A stretch of DNA of 64,000 nucleotides from Bacteroidota bacterium (GCA_030147525.1 JASBVF010000003.1:62001-126000), one strand, 5' to 3'. Counted from the first letter of the stretch, positions 17,574-26,613 are shown. The notes: generated by a model from the letters alone, not told the origin. Numbers and translations are program-made.

Positions 17574-19817
17574 ATGCTGAAAACTTATCGAATCACAGTA
17601 CCTGCTGTATTTTTTCTGCTGGTGCTGACGGGCGTTGCCCTGAAAGATAATCACCAACTCGTCAAGCCCGCCTGGAATGCCGATGCCGGTCTGATCGCAT
17701 CTTACACAATAAACGCCAGACTTTCCGCAACTTCTAATCTTTCCGAAGTTTCAAATATCACCGATGACGACATCTCTACCGCCTGGCAGTCCGAAGCTCC
17801 CTTGCCCGAGGCATTCATTCGCAGACCCGACCAGAATATTTTTTTGAAAAAGGGAGCCGGGTTTATCTCATCCTCCTCGTGTACCGACTGCGAAAAAATG
17901 ATGGATGGCGATCTCGCCACAGCTTCATCGGTTCGGATTACCGGAAAAGGAGGCGTAACGATTGATCTCGGTAAAAACCGCTCACTCTTTTCGGTATCCA
18001 TAAAATGCCAGGTGAAGGCGCCGGTGGAAGTGAAGTTTATCGATGAAAAAGGGAAACCCCATACCCTCGGGACCCTCCAGATTTCCGATAATTTCCAGCT
18101 AAAAAGATGGGAAGTACCGGGCGGAAAAGCTGCCTTCCTCGCACTGGAGTCCACCGATGATTTTAACGTGTTTGAAATTGCTGCACTGGCAGAGCTGCCC
18201 AGGGAGTCAGTCACCATTGATTTTGGGAAATCGCTACCCGTCGGCACCATTTACACTCGGCACTGGGCCGGTGAAAATGCGGCACAGCAAACGAAAATTT
18301 ACCTCAGCCGGGATGGTCAAAACTGGAAAGAAGCTGCCACCCTCGAACCCGGCGCCCTGCATGTTTTCATTACCAATATTTCACCGGAGAAAGAAGCACG
18401 TTACCTCAAAATTGAACACACCCTGCAGGCAAGGGATTGGAACAAAGTTTACCTGTGGGAAGTCAAGGCGTACGATCGGAATGGCCACTACGGTCCGAGG
18501 CCGGTCACCGTTCCTGGCCACACAAAAATCCGTAACCTACTGGGCGTCAATGGCTATTGGAGCTGGGGCACCGACCAATATTCCGATTTGCTGGCGCCGG
18601 AGGGCGGGCCTTACCGTTATCGGCCCGTCGCCTCTCATGCCCGCAATTACCACGATATGACCTGGGACGTAAATGCTCCCGGCCAGTCGGTCGATTTCAA
18701 AAAAATGGCCGAAGGCAAAGGCACTCCTGCCAAAAAATGGCTCAACTGGGACCGGGAATACAAAGCCTGGACACATGCAGGCCTGAACGTGCAGGCCAGT
18801 CTGCAATTTTTTCGCTTCAAACCCGAGGCATGGAAGAACCCCAGGGCGGCAGCCTACAATTACGCCTTCGCCTACACCCGTCACTTCGGGAGCAAATATG
18901 GGAATGGGTACATTTGTACGATTGAGGCAGGCAACGAACCCTGGGCCTATCCGGCTGACGTTTACCGTGAAATTTTACAGGGCATGGCGGAAGGTGCTGC
19001 CGAAGGCGACCCCGATGTGGAAGTTTTTCCCTGCGCATTGCAGGCGGCTGATCCGTCGGCAGAAACACATGGGCCTTTTAAAAATTACATGGGCGCCCGC
19101 ATAGCTCCGGCTGCGGCTCCGTTGCTGGATGGGATCAATATCCATGCCTACAGTTACGTCATCAACAGCAAAGGCAAGCGGCAGGCGGTACATCCTGAAC
19201 ATCCGAATTCCACATTTTGGGAGATACTCAATGCCATTCGCTGGCGCAACCACAACATGCCCGGCAAAAAGATTTACCTGTCCGAATGGGGTTGGGATGG
19301 CAGCGGAGGCGGGGAAGAATGCACACACGATGAATGCGTCAGTGAACAGGCCGCTGCAGCCTATGCTGTGAGGGGGGCGTTGATCGCTGCCCGACTGGGT
19401 ATCGAGCGGGCGACCTGGTATTTTTATGCCAATGAAAAGACGGGTTCATCGCTGTACACCCGCTCCGGTCTGACAGGCAGCGCAGAGACAGGTTTTAAGA
19501 AAAAACAAGTTTTTAACGCCCTGGAATCCCTCATGAAAAACCTGGGCGACGGTATCTTCTACTCCGTCGTTCGGGAAGATGAAACGGCCTGGATGTACTT
19601 GTTTGCGGATGAAAATGGAAAGGTATCCCACCTCGCCGCATGGCTTCCGGAAGCCAGTGCTCCGGGCATCCAAAAAACGATTCAGTGGCGAACGGAATAT
19701 GAGCCCGGCAGGGCAATCAGGCTGGATGGAAGTAAGGGCGATCTGAGCGTAAAAAAACAAAATGGAACGATGATGCTGGAATTGACGACCGTCCCGTTGC
19801 TGGTAAGTTTGAAATAG
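17574..19817 (+). CDS. Clan GH-A type glycoside hydrolase with discoidin-like domain
   Basis: A 747-residue exported enzyme. The N-terminus is a signal sequence or anchor (MLKTYRITVPAVFFLLVLTGVAL). Residues ~40-310 hold two discoidin/F5-8C-like beta domains (DDDISTAWQSE; MMDGDLATAS with TIDLGKN). The rest is a TIM-barrel glycosidase: EAGNEPWAY contains the NEP acid/base Glu (residue 455), and KIYLSEWGWDG contains the expected nucleophile Glu (residue 571). The spacing of 116 residues is normal for retaining clan GH-A enzymes (GH5, GH39 and relatives). The exact family and sugar cannot be assigned by eye. No T9SS domain is visible, so it is periplasmic or membrane-tethered. It is close behind the Nudix gene. 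Confidence 0.8.
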   Translation: MLKTYRITVPAVFFLLVLTGVALKDNHQLVKPAWNADAGLIASYTINARLSATSNLSEVSNITDDDISTAWQSEAPLPEAFIRRPDQNIFLKKGAGFISSSSCTDCEKMMDGDLATASSVRITGKGGVTIDLGKNRSLFSVSIKCQVKAPVEVKFIDEKGKPHTLGTLQISDNFQLKRWEVPGGKAAFLALESTDDFNVFEIAALAELPRESVTIDFGKSLPVGTIYTRHWAGENAAQQTKIYLSRDGQNWKEAATLEPGALHVFITNISPEKEARYLKIEHTLQARDWNKVYLWEVKAYDRNGHYGPRPVTVPGHTKIRNLLGVNGYWSWGTDQYSDLLAPEGGPYRYRPVASHARNYHDMTWDVNAPGQSVDFKKMAEGKGTPAKKWLNWDREYKAWTHAGLNVQASLQFFRFKPEAWKNPRAAAYNYAFAYTRHFGSKYGNGYICTIEAGNEPWAYPADVYREILQGMAEGAAEGDPDVEVFPCALQAADPSAETHGPFKNYMGARIAPAAAPLLDGINIHAYSYVINSKGKRQAVHPEHPNSTFWEILNAIRWRNHNMPGKKIYLSEWGWDGSGGGEECTHDECVSEQAAAAYAVRGALIAARLGIERATWYFYANEKTGSSLYTRSGLTGSAETGFKKKQVFNALESLMKNLGDGIFYSVVREDETAWMYLFADENGKVSHLAAWLPEASAPGIQKTIQWRTEYEPGRAIRLDGSKGDLSVKKQNGTMMLELTTVPLLVSLK

Positions 19818-19907
19818 ATCCGACAGATTGCCAAGTTGCAAAAATTTGGTTTTGAAACCAGTTAGGTTGAAATAACAGCGAAAGATGATTAAAAACCAAC
19901 GAATTGC

Positions 19908-19937
19908 TTTGAAATGGAAATGGTTTTGTTAAATTTG
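19908..19937 (+). promoter_or_regulatory. Promoter of the DUF4442 gene
   Basis: A -33 TTTG (19908-19911) and an exact -7 box TAAATTTG (19930-19937) are separated by 18 bp. This predicts a start near 19944 and a 5' leader of about 100 nt before the ATG at 20043. Confidence 0.7.
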
Positions 19938-20042
19938 CAAAACACCTAACGTCCTTGCATATAAACACAAATTTTTAGGAGACCCACTACAAGTTAAGCA
20001 CTCCCAATCCCAGACGAGACAATCTACATCTTTTCAAACCTC

Positions 20043-20567
20043 ATGTCTCAAGAAACAATTGCAACATCTTCTTCCTATTCTGAGTTAACGCCTGCTGCTC
20101 AAAAATACCTACGGGATATTCGTTCGTCCTGGAAACTTAGACTCTACTTTTTGAAAAACCTTCCTTCCGCCATTTGGTGGGGCTTCGGCGTGAAACATGC
20201 TGCGCCGGACCGTGCAGAGGCTACCATCCCTTTCAACTGGAGAACGCAAAATCCTTTCAAGTCAATTTATTTTGCTGCGCAATGCGGTGCAGGTGAACTA
20301 TCCACCGGAATTCTGGCAAACCTCGCCCGGATGGGGCAGGGGAATATTTCCATGCTCGTGCTGGATCAAAAGGCTGAGTTCGTGAAAAAGGCGAATACGC
20401 TCATCACGTTTTCCTGCGACGAAGGACCACAGGTTTTTGAAACAGTACGCAGGGCCGTCGAAACCGGAGAGCCGCAAACCATCACCATGACCTCCACAGG
20501 CCGGAATACTTCCGGCGAAGTAGTTTCCCGCATTTACATTACCTGGACTTTTAAGTTGAGAAAATAA
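20043..20567 (+). CDS. DUF4442 domain protein (hotdog-fold, thioesterase-like)
   Basis: This 174-residue cytoplasmic protein has the DUF4442 pattern: a helical N-terminus (RSSWKLRLYFLKNLPSAIWWG), then AEATIPFNWRTQNPFKSIYFAAQCGAGELSTG, which corresponds to the central helix and active-site region of hotdog thioesterases, and a closing set of strands. Acyl-CoA thioesterase activity is inferred from the fold only. The gene stands alone, with its own promoter and a ~100-nt leader. A 14-bp palindrome (GGAAATGCATTTCC, 20580-20593) lies between its stop and the convergent deiminase gene. Confidence 0.8.
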   Translation: MSQETIATSSSYSELTPAAQKYLRDIRSSWKLRLYFLKNLPSAIWWGFGVKHAAPDRAEATIPFNWRTQNPFKSIYFAAQCGAGELSTGILANLARMGQGNISMLVLDQKAEFVKKANTLITFSCDEGPQVFETVRRAVETGEPQTITMTSTGRNTSGEVVSRIYITWTFKLRK

Positions 20568-20637
20568 CACCGACGGAGCGGAAATGCATTTCCTTCATCC
20601 GTTCAAGCTGCTATTGCCGTTTTGCAGTAGTGCCGAG

Positions 20638-22428
20638 TTATTTCACCACCAGTTTGGTGGTTTGTACTCTTTCATTGGTTTTTAAAACAACAAAATAACT
20701 ACCCGGCATGAGGCGGTCAGCGTGCAGAAAATAATTGGTATCCCCTGCCGGCAGCCTTCCGTCCAGCAGGTTTATTATCTGCCTTCCGAAAATATCCACA
20801 ACGTCAATGGTAGCGTAAGTGCTGCGATTCGTAGTAACCGGCACAACGGTGACAGCACTGGCTGGGTTCGGATAAATTGGTTTCATACTGGCAACTGAAA
20901 CTTCAGCGACTGCGACAGCCGCCCCGTCCACCCGGAAGCGGTAGTAACCTGCCGGTGCTGCCAGGGGCCGCTGCTGGATCTTTGCGGAGTTAGCCTGAGC
21001 CTGGATGTAGTAAAATATTTCAGTACCATTTTCCTGATGAGGAATGTAACCTGCCCAGGTGTTTGACAGCGAATCGGTAAGGTAGAGAGGCGCACTTGCA
21101 TAGCCTGCCAGGGTATCGGTTGTAAAATAGACCTGCGCATTGGCAATGCCCGATTTGTGTTTAATGGTCGCCGAGACTTCGTAATCCCCGTACAATTCAT
21201 TGTCCGGAATGTCCTCCAATCGTTTGTGAACGATCCAGAGCGGGTCGTTCACTCCAACTTCCTTAGTAACACAGTGCAATGCGCCACTCAGTTGAATGAT
21301 GCTGTTGCAATCAATTCCCACCACTTTGTATCCCGGTAAATTTTCCCGGTAAATCCGCAGCGCCGTCGTGTCGTATTGCTCCTCATAAGTAGGGACAAGC
21401 ACGGTCTTGTTCACCATCACTGAGTTCGTGTAGGTGCGGTAATCGCCGCCCTGATGCGGATATTTGTTGGAAAAATCAGGCGGTTGCACAATGCGGACAA
21501 CTTTGTAAGGGGTGCCGAATGCCGTCTGATAGTTTGCCAGCACATACTGAAGGTTGGCCTCAATTTGCGGGCCGTCAGCCACGCCGTCAGGGTATTGCCC
21601 GACGAGCAGCGTTTCCTCGTCCAGCAACCGCATGTGCATGTCAATGTGGTGAATTCCGTCATACGGGAGTACATCCATTTTGACGAAACGGTCAATGCCC
21701 ATAAAATTTTGCAGGATGGTATCGATGTCCTCCGGCGAATGAGGGCCGGCATTGTAGACATTCTGCGGGCCGGTGCCGTTTTCGACCAGTGTCAGTTTGG
21801 AGGCAAAGCCGGTACCCAAACCGTCCGACATGAAATTGCCGCCCGTGTGAACAAGGTCGAACGGGTCTTCGGTCGTGGAATAAACGGGGACATTGAAATG
21901 AACGCCGGCGCCGTCCGGCAAGGCGTCATCAAGCGGCCGGGTAGGGCGGTTGTAAATCCAGTCAATAAAATACAATTCCTCCACATCGTTGGCGTAAACC
22001 GAGTTGGGGCCGTAATCCCGGATCCAGATGGAATTATTGGGCACAATTGAAAATTGAATGTTGTCAAGATTGACACCGGCAGCCTGAAGCGAGCTACCGG
22101 CCTGCGTGGCAACCGACAGACTGCTGCAAAAAATCACAACCGGCACTTCCAGTGATGCATGTTTGGCAATTTGCGTCAGCAAAACCGGCATGTAACCGGG
22201 CGAAGTCCTCCAGGTGATACAAAGCGCCTGTAACTCCTCCCACTCAGCCATGTGTCGAACAGGGTAGGGCGGCGGCTCGCTGATACCCCGTGTTTCAACG
22301 GGATCGACAAATTGGTTCCAACGCTGGATCGCCCGTTCTTCCTCGGAAGGTCCGACCGGGAGAAGGTCTCGTTGTGCAGGCAAAATAGTCGAGCCTAAAA
22401 GCAGGAAAAGTAAAATTTTCAGCTTCAT
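20638..22428 (-). CDS. Secreted peptidylarginine/agmatine deiminase family protein with T9SS sorting domain
   Basis: This 596-residue protein has a signal peptide (MKLKILLFLLLGSTILPAQ), a PAD_porph/agmatine-deiminase fold (about residues 60-400), a beta linker domain (410-500) and a type A T9SS sorting domain (PIYPNPASAVTVV, DIFGRQI, LMPGSYFVVLKT). Guanidine-group motifs are present: WIRDYGPN, HTGGNFMSDG, the HxD element in IHHIDMHMR, HQGGDYRTYTNSV, and the catalytic Cys in SGALHC (codon at 21271-21273). The family converts arginine or agmatine to citrulline-type products with release of ammonia. Cell-surface export together with a linker recalls the Porphyromonas peptidylarginine deiminase, so action on protein or peptide arginine is plausible but inferred. 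Monocistronic. Confidence 0.88.
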   Translation of the reverse strand: MKLKILLFLLLGSTILPAQRDLLPVGPSEEERAIQRWNQFVDPVETRGISEPPPYPVRHMAEWEELQALCITWRTSPGYMPVLLTQIAKHASLEVPVVIFCSSLSVATQAGSSLQAAGVNLDNIQFSIVPNNSIWIRDYGPNSVYANDVEELYFIDWIYNRPTRPLDDALPDGAGVHFNVPVYSTTEDPFDLVHTGGNFMSDGLGTGFASKLTLVENGTGPQNVYNAGPHSPEDIDTILQNFMGIDRFVKMDVLPYDGIHHIDMHMRLLDEETLLVGQYPDGVADGPQIEANLQYVLANYQTAFGTPYKVVRIVQPPDFSNKYPHQGGDYRTYTNSVMVNKTVLVPTYEEQYDTTALRIYRENLPGYKVVGIDCNSIIQLSGALHCVTKEVGVNDPLWIVHKRLEDIPDNELYGDYEVSATIKHKSGIANAQVYFTTDTLAGYASAPLYLTDSLSNTWAGYIPHQENGTEIFYYIQAQANSAKIQQRPLAAPAGYYRFRVDGAAVAVAEVSVASMKPIYPNPASAVTVVPVTTNRSTYATIDVVDIFGRQIINLLDGRLPAGDTNYFLHADRLMPGSYFVVLKTNERVQTTKLVVK

Positions 22429-22807
22429 ATTCAGATGGATTAAAACACGCTGTCAATCAGTTGTTTAAAAACAATCAGCAGTGATAACGGTATCCGGCTG
22501 CTAATTGCCAACTATTAACTACCAGTTACTTACAACACTGTTTTTGGTAAAATTAACGGTTTTCGACAGGTTGCCGTTCGTTGGAAAATATTGTTGTTCG
22601 AAATGAGATAAATATCATCAAAAATGTCAACTGCTTGGCATAAGTTTGCGGCCAGAAACGGGCTTAAGTGCCTCACAACCAAAATTGTGAACACCGGCAC
22701 CCGCCAGTTTTACTAAATGGATACCCGGGACTTTTTCAGGATAATTTTTTCACCCAACACTGACTGTTAAAAAAAGCTGTCCATCAGCTCCGAAAACTGG
22801 ATCTCCC
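22429..22807. other. 379-bp divergent intergenic region
   Basis: This gap separates the deiminase (minus) and the DUF3298 lipoprotein (plus). The only clear signal is the plus-strand -7 box at 22641-22648. No ORF or RNA gene is visible, and no exact -7 box serves the minus strand. Confidence 0.6.
22641..22648 (+). promoter_or_regulatory. -7 promoter box, probably for the DUF3298 lipoprotein
   Basis: TAAGTTTG matches the consensus exactly; no good -33 partner is seen. It would give a leader of about 150 nt. Confidence 0.45.
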
Positions 22808-23614
22808 ATGAGATTACTTATCGTATTGATACTACTACCATTCCTGTATGCCTCAAGTTGCAAAAGCGGAAAACACCGGCTTGAAAGCGAAAAAGGAAAG
22901 AAAGTCCGCTTTGAAATCAAAACCCTTCAAAAAAAGCTTGGCGACTGCGACACGCCTGAAGGTGCGTGCACTCAGATTGACCTCGTCTATCCTTTGGTGA
23001 AAGACGGCGTCCCGATGGTGAAAAAGGCCATCAACGATACCATTTTCAAAGTACTGATCCAGAATTTCAACTTCGAAACCTACGAAGGCGAGCTTTCCCA
23101 GCAACAACTGGAACGCAGTGCGGACGGGTTCCTACTGGATTGGCAGGCAGAAAAATCACTGGAAACAGAGCCTAACAGCTTCCCCGGATGGGAGGTCAGC
23201 ATTACCGGAGAAGTCGGTTTGCATACGGCGAAAGTGGCAGTGATTTCACTGGGCACTTACTCTTACGCCGGCGGCGCCCATCCCAACTCCTACATGACCA
23301 TCTACAATTTTAACCTGAGCAACGGGCAAACCTTGAGCTGGCAGGACGTAGTTACTGACCTGGACGCCGTCAAGGAAATGGCAGAAGCTGCCTTCAAATC
23401 TGCCCGTGACCTGCCTGCAAAAGCTGATTTGATCGAAGAAGGTTACTTCTGGGGGGAATCGTTTCAACTGCCGCAAAACTTTGAATTGCAGGAAGAAGGC
23501 ATCTACTTCTGGTACAATCCCTACGAAGCCGCTTCTTACTCGCAGGGTCCGACGGATTTTATGCTGACTTACAAGGAATTGGGCGGGTTCGTGCGCAAAG
23601 AGGTGATTTTTTGA
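22808..23614 (+). CDS. DUF4163/DUF3298 domain lipoprotein
   Basis: This 268-residue protein has a lipoprotein-type leader (MRLLIVLILLPFLYASSC) with the lipidated Cys at residue 18. It contains a DUF4163-like N-domain (DLVYPLVKDGVPMVKKAINDTI) and a DUF3298 C-domain (YSYAGGAHPNSYMTIYNFNLSNGQTLSWQDVV, then GIYFWYNPYEAASYSQGPTDFMLTYKEL). Relatives include the extracytoplasmic part of the anti-sigma factor RsiV, but no sigma factor gene is next to it, so the role is unknown. Its last 46 bp overlap the end of the convergent miaA gene, so both proteins are encoded on opposite strands there. Confidence 0.82.
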   Translation: MRLLIVLILLPFLYASSCKSGKHRLESEKGKKVRFEIKTLQKKLGDCDTPEGACTQIDLVYPLVKDGVPMVKKAINDTIFKVLIQNFNFETYEGELSQQQLERSADGFLLDWQAEKSLETEPNSFPGWEVSITGEVGLHTAKVAVISLGTYSYAGGAHPNSYMTIYNFNLSNGQTLSWQDVVTDLDAVKEMAEAAFKSARDLPAKADLIEEGYFWGESFQLPQNFELQEEGIYFWYNPYEAASYSQGPTDFMLTYKELGGFVRKEVIF

Positions 23615-24507
23615 GTGACGTACTCGACGATAGCATCCTGTTCCTGCGGTGAAAATGCCTGCCAGTGCGAGTCTTTTCTAAACCAGGTTGCCTGCCGTTT
23701 GGCATAGCGCCGGGAGTTTTGCTTGATCTTTTCAATGGCTTCCTCCAGGGTTATTTTTCCTTCAAAATGCTCGAAAAGTTCCTGGTAGCCTACCGTTTGC
23801 AAGGCATTGAAGTGCCGGTGAGGGAAAAGCTTCCTTGCTTCTTCTACCAGCCCCTGTTCAATCATGCGGTCGACCCGGAGGTTGATGCGCTCGTATAGTT
23901 TTTCCCTGTCCATTTGAAGTAAAATATAGATGGGCGTGAACGGCCGTTTTGCCTTTTTACCGGAGCGGAAGCTGGAAAATGGCTTGCCGCTTGCCCTGCA
24001 AACGGACAACGCCCGAATCAATCGCATCGGGTTGTTTTGATCTACCTGTTGGAAGTAGTCCGGGTCTTTTTCACGAAGTTCCTCCTGCAGCGGAGTAATG
24101 CCCTCGTCTTTAAAAATCCTTTCCAACTCCTCCAAAATGCCGTCAGGAACGGGTGGGAACTTATCCAAACCCTCGCACAGTGCCCGAATGAATAATCCCG
24201 ACCCGCCAACGAGTATGGCAATCTCCTTTTTTTCAAAAATTTTCTCCAGCAAAGCCAGCGCATCCCGTTCATAATCGCCAACGGAGTATTCATCCGTCAC
24301 GTCGAGCGAATTGATGAAATGATGCGGGGCGGCGGCCAGCTCTTCCTCGTCAGGCTTGGCGGTGCCGATGGACATTTCACGGTAAAACTGCCGGCTGTCC
24401 GCCGAAAGAATCTCCGTCCGGAAATGCCTGGCAAGCGCAATGGCCAGCCCGGTTTTGCCGGTAGCCGTGGCCCCGCCGATGACGATGAGATGTTTGCTTT
24501 GTTTCAT
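23569..24507 (-). CDS. miaA: tRNA dimethylallyltransferase MiaA
   Basis: MiaA attaches a dimethylallyl group to N6 of A37 in tRNAs that read codons starting with U. The P-loop is GGATATGKTGLA (residues ~12-23), followed by SADSRQFYREMSIGTAKP (the DSRQxY element of the family) and HHFINSLDVTDEYSVGDYERDA. The core also has GGSGLFIRALCEG, and the C-terminal RRYAKRQATWFRKD motif. At 312 residues it is of normal length. It is divergent from the acyltransferase (75 bp between starts), and its 3' end overlaps the DUF3298 lipoprotein gene by 46 bp. Confidence 0.95.
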   Translation of the reverse strand: MKQSKHLIVIGGATATGKTGLAIALARHFRTEILSADSRQFYREMSIGTAKPDEEELAAAPHHFINSLDVTDEYSVGDYERDALALLEKIFEKKEIAILVGGSGLFIRALCEGLDKFPPVPDGILEELERIFKDEGITPLQEELREKDPDYFQQVDQNNPMRLIRALSVCRASGKPFSSFRSGKKAKRPFTPIYILLQMDREKLYERINLRVDRMIEQGLVEEARKLFPHRHFNALQTVGYQELFEHFEGKITLEEAIEKIKQNSRRYAKRQATWFRKDSHWQAFSPQEQDAIVEYVTQKITSLRTNPPNSL

Positions 24508-24582
24508 GAAGAACCGGATGATGACAGAGAATTGGTCAAATCATGTTTATTTTGCGGCCAAATCAACCATTTAACAATAAAC

Positions 24583-25857
24583 ATGCTGTACAGCCTGACG
24601 AAACCGTTCGCAAAAATAACTTTAGCTACCTATTTCAGAAAAATCTACCTGACGAACCGGGAAGTATTGCCAAAAGGTAAACCCGTCATCCTCGCAGCCA
24701 ACCACCCGACGGCTTTTATCGAACCTTGCATCCTGTCCTGTTGGCTTGACCGGTCGCTGAGTTTTATAGCAAGGGGAGACCTTTACCTGAATAACTTTTT
24801 TGTCAGAAAACTATACGATTGGTATCGCATGGTGCCGGTTTTCAGAATCGACGACGCCGGCTATGCGCATCTCAAAAGCAATTACGATTCTTTCGAGCGT
24901 GTTTTCGATGCGCTGGGCAAAAAGAAAACCGTCATGATTTTGGCCGAAGGCCGTACCAAACACGAAAAACGCCTGCGCCCCATCATGAAAGGCACGGCCC
25001 GCATCGTTTTCGGTACGCTTGAAAAATATGGCGATCTCGACATTCATGTCGTGCCGGTCGGTGTCAATTACACCGACAGCGACCACTTTCGCAAGGAGGT
25101 TATGATCGAATTTGGCGAGCCGATCCGGGCGACGGAATACACCGAAATTTACCGGGAAAACCCGGCCAGAGCTATTAATCTGATGACCCAGGAGATCGGT
25201 AAACGATTGGTGGAAAAGGTGGTCCACATTGAAAATACCTCCGACGATGATCTCGTGGAATGGTTGCTTGAGATGAAACGCAGCGAGCGGGAAGAGAAAG
25301 TGATTCCGGCTTATGTGCCCGATCCGAAACCGCTGCGGGAGGAAAAGGAAATCGCAGATAAGATCAACGCCATGCCCGAAGAAGAAAAGCAGGCGCTCAG
25401 AAAACGTACCGAAGCTTATTTTTCTGCGCTAAAAGAAAAGGAAATCACAGACCGCGGACTGATGGATCACGTATCCTATTCCGTTTCGAGCGCGGTGTTG
25501 CTGGGCATTGGATGGGTACCTTACCTTATTGGATACATCCTCAATTTTTTACCCTTAAAATTCGGTGATACCCTGAGCCGTAAACTGGCCAAAACCATCG
25601 AATTCCGGGCTTCACTCTCGGTGGTTTTTTCTGCATTTGCCTACCTGTTTTACTGGTTTCTCTGGCTGCTTGCCGCTGTTATTTTTCGTGAAACCTGGTT
25701 GTTTGCCATGTTGGCTATCATTCCGCTTTCCGGTTATTTTGCCGTCATTTACCGGGATATTGACCAACGCTGGAAAGCTACTAAAAAGGTCTCTTTCCTG
25801 GAAGAGGAGGAGGTGGAAGCACTTGTCAAACTGCGGGAACAGGTCTGGATTTCCTGA
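24583..25857 (+). CDS. PlsC-like 1-acyl-glycerol-3-phosphate acyltransferase, membrane protein
   Basis: I chose the ATG at 24583 (424 residues). The frame is open back to 24319, but that part lies antisense inside miaA. The N-terminal half is a PlsC-type acyltransferase with NHPTAFIEPCI at the HX4D block (Glu in place of the usual Asp) and AEGRTKHEKRLRPIMKGTARI as the glycerol-phosphate-binding block. The C-terminal half carries a charged helical section (~215-300) and three or four membrane segments (LLGIGWVPYLIGYILNFL, VVFSAFAYLFYWFLWLLAAVIF, ETWLFAMLAIIPLSGYFAV). It is longer than standard PlsC (~240). The role would be phospholipid acylation or remodelling in the inner membrane; the acyl acceptor is not certain. 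Confidence 0.83.
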   Translation: MLYSLTKPFAKITLATYFRKIYLTNREVLPKGKPVILAANHPTAFIEPCILSCWLDRSLSFIARGDLYLNNFFVRKLYDWYRMVPVFRIDDAGYAHLKSNYDSFERVFDALGKKKTVMILAEGRTKHEKRLRPIMKGTARIVFGTLEKYGDLDIHVVPVGVNYTDSDHFRKEVMIEFGEPIRATEYTEIYRENPARAINLMTQEIGKRLVEKVVHIENTSDDDLVEWLLEMKRSEREEKVIPAYVPDPKPLREEKEIADKINAMPEEEKQALRKRTEAYFSALKEKEITDRGLMDHVSYSVSSAVLLGIGWVPYLIGYILNFLPLKFGDTLSRKLAKTIEFRASLSVVFSAFAYLFYWFLWLLAAVIFRETWLFAMLAIIPLSGYFAVIYRDIDQRWKATKKVSFLEEEEVEALVKLREQVWIS

Positions 25858-25872
25858 GTTGTTTTAATTAAA

Positions 25873-25898
25873 GTAACGTCGGCTGAAGTCGACGTTAC
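25873..25898 (+). repeat. REP-like palindromic hairpin
   Basis: GTAACGTCG (25873-25881) pairs with CGACGTTAC (25890-25898). On plus-strand RNA the stem extends by one G-U and one C-G pair to a UGAA tetraloop. Only four T residues follow a few bases later, so it is a weak terminator at best. It is the only copy seen in this window. Confidence 0.55.
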
Positions 25899-26007
25899 GC
25901 GCCTTTTGCCGAAAAAATCAGGCCTTTCAACAAAGATTTATTGCTTCCCTGTCCACGTAAAGTCATTTTTGCTTCGTTATTCATCTTTCAAAAAAAAATC
26001 TAAGTAC

Positions 26008-26613
26008 ATGAAAAAGCTTGTGCCAGCCATACTTTTCCTTACACTCTTTTTCACCGCCTGCCAGTCCGACCAGGACAGAATGAATGAATTTGCAGGAAAC
26101 TACGAAGTGACCATGGAAATCCCGGATGCCGGTGATGAAATGAAAAAGGCAAAAAAAGACGTCAAAAAAGAAATTGAGCAGGCGAAGGAGCAAATCCGGG
26201 AAGAAATCGCCAAAGCAAAAGATGACATCGAAGCTGAAATGGGCGAAGACAACAACTTCGGCAAAGCCATCAGCCATTTTGTGGAAGGCATGGGAAAATT
26301 TGCCGAAGGCATGACCGAACTCGCAGAAGAAGTCAGCCACCTGGGCATCGACCTCGGCTCTGACATTCTGGGCAGCATGCATTTTAACGCTGAATTCAGG
26401 GGAGACGGCGAGGTGGTGTTTGGCCGTAGCTCAAAGGGCCTTCGTATCAATAGCGGCCGTGATCTGCGCTGGGAAATCCGGGATGGGAAATTTTACCTTT
26501 GGAACGACAGCAAGGACGAAGAGCCCAAGCCTTACGAAATGAAAAAAATCAGCGATACAGAATGGGATCTCGTCGGTAAGGAAGTCATCTTTCACCTGCA
26601 AAAATCGGAGTAA
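26008..26613 (+). CDS. Small lipoprotein with charged coiled-coil
   Basis: The ATG at 26008 (201 residues) places a lipoprotein leader at the N-terminus (MKKLVPAILFLTLFFTAC, Cys at residue 18); an open frame from 25906 adds residues that would mask it. After the Cys comes a short domain (MNEFAGNYEVTMEI), then a highly charged helical stretch (about residues 45-85, repeated KKEIEQAKEQ and AKDDIEAEM type units) that should form a coiled coil. The C-terminal domain is beta-rich (about 125-200, ending EWDLVGKEVIFHLQK) and looks like a lipocalin- or copper-resistance-type small barrel. The function is unknown. It is monocistronic and precedes the long non-coding repeat region. Confidence 0.75.
   Translation: MKKLVPAILFLTLFFTACQSDQDRMNEFAGNYEVTMEIPDAGDEMKKAKKDVKKEIEQAKEQIREEIAKAKDDIEAEMGEDNNFGKAISHFVEGMGKFAEGMTELAEEVSHLGIDLGSDILGSMHFNAEFRGDGEVVFGRSSKGLRINSGRDLRWEIRDGKFYLWNDSKDEEPKPYEMKKISDTEWDLVGKEVIFHLQKSE

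Noticed and set aside
24319-24582. Longer N-terminus for the PlsC-like acyltransferase
   Set aside because: The extra 88 residues are antisense to the conserved P-loop region of miaA; the family start motif begins just after 24583.
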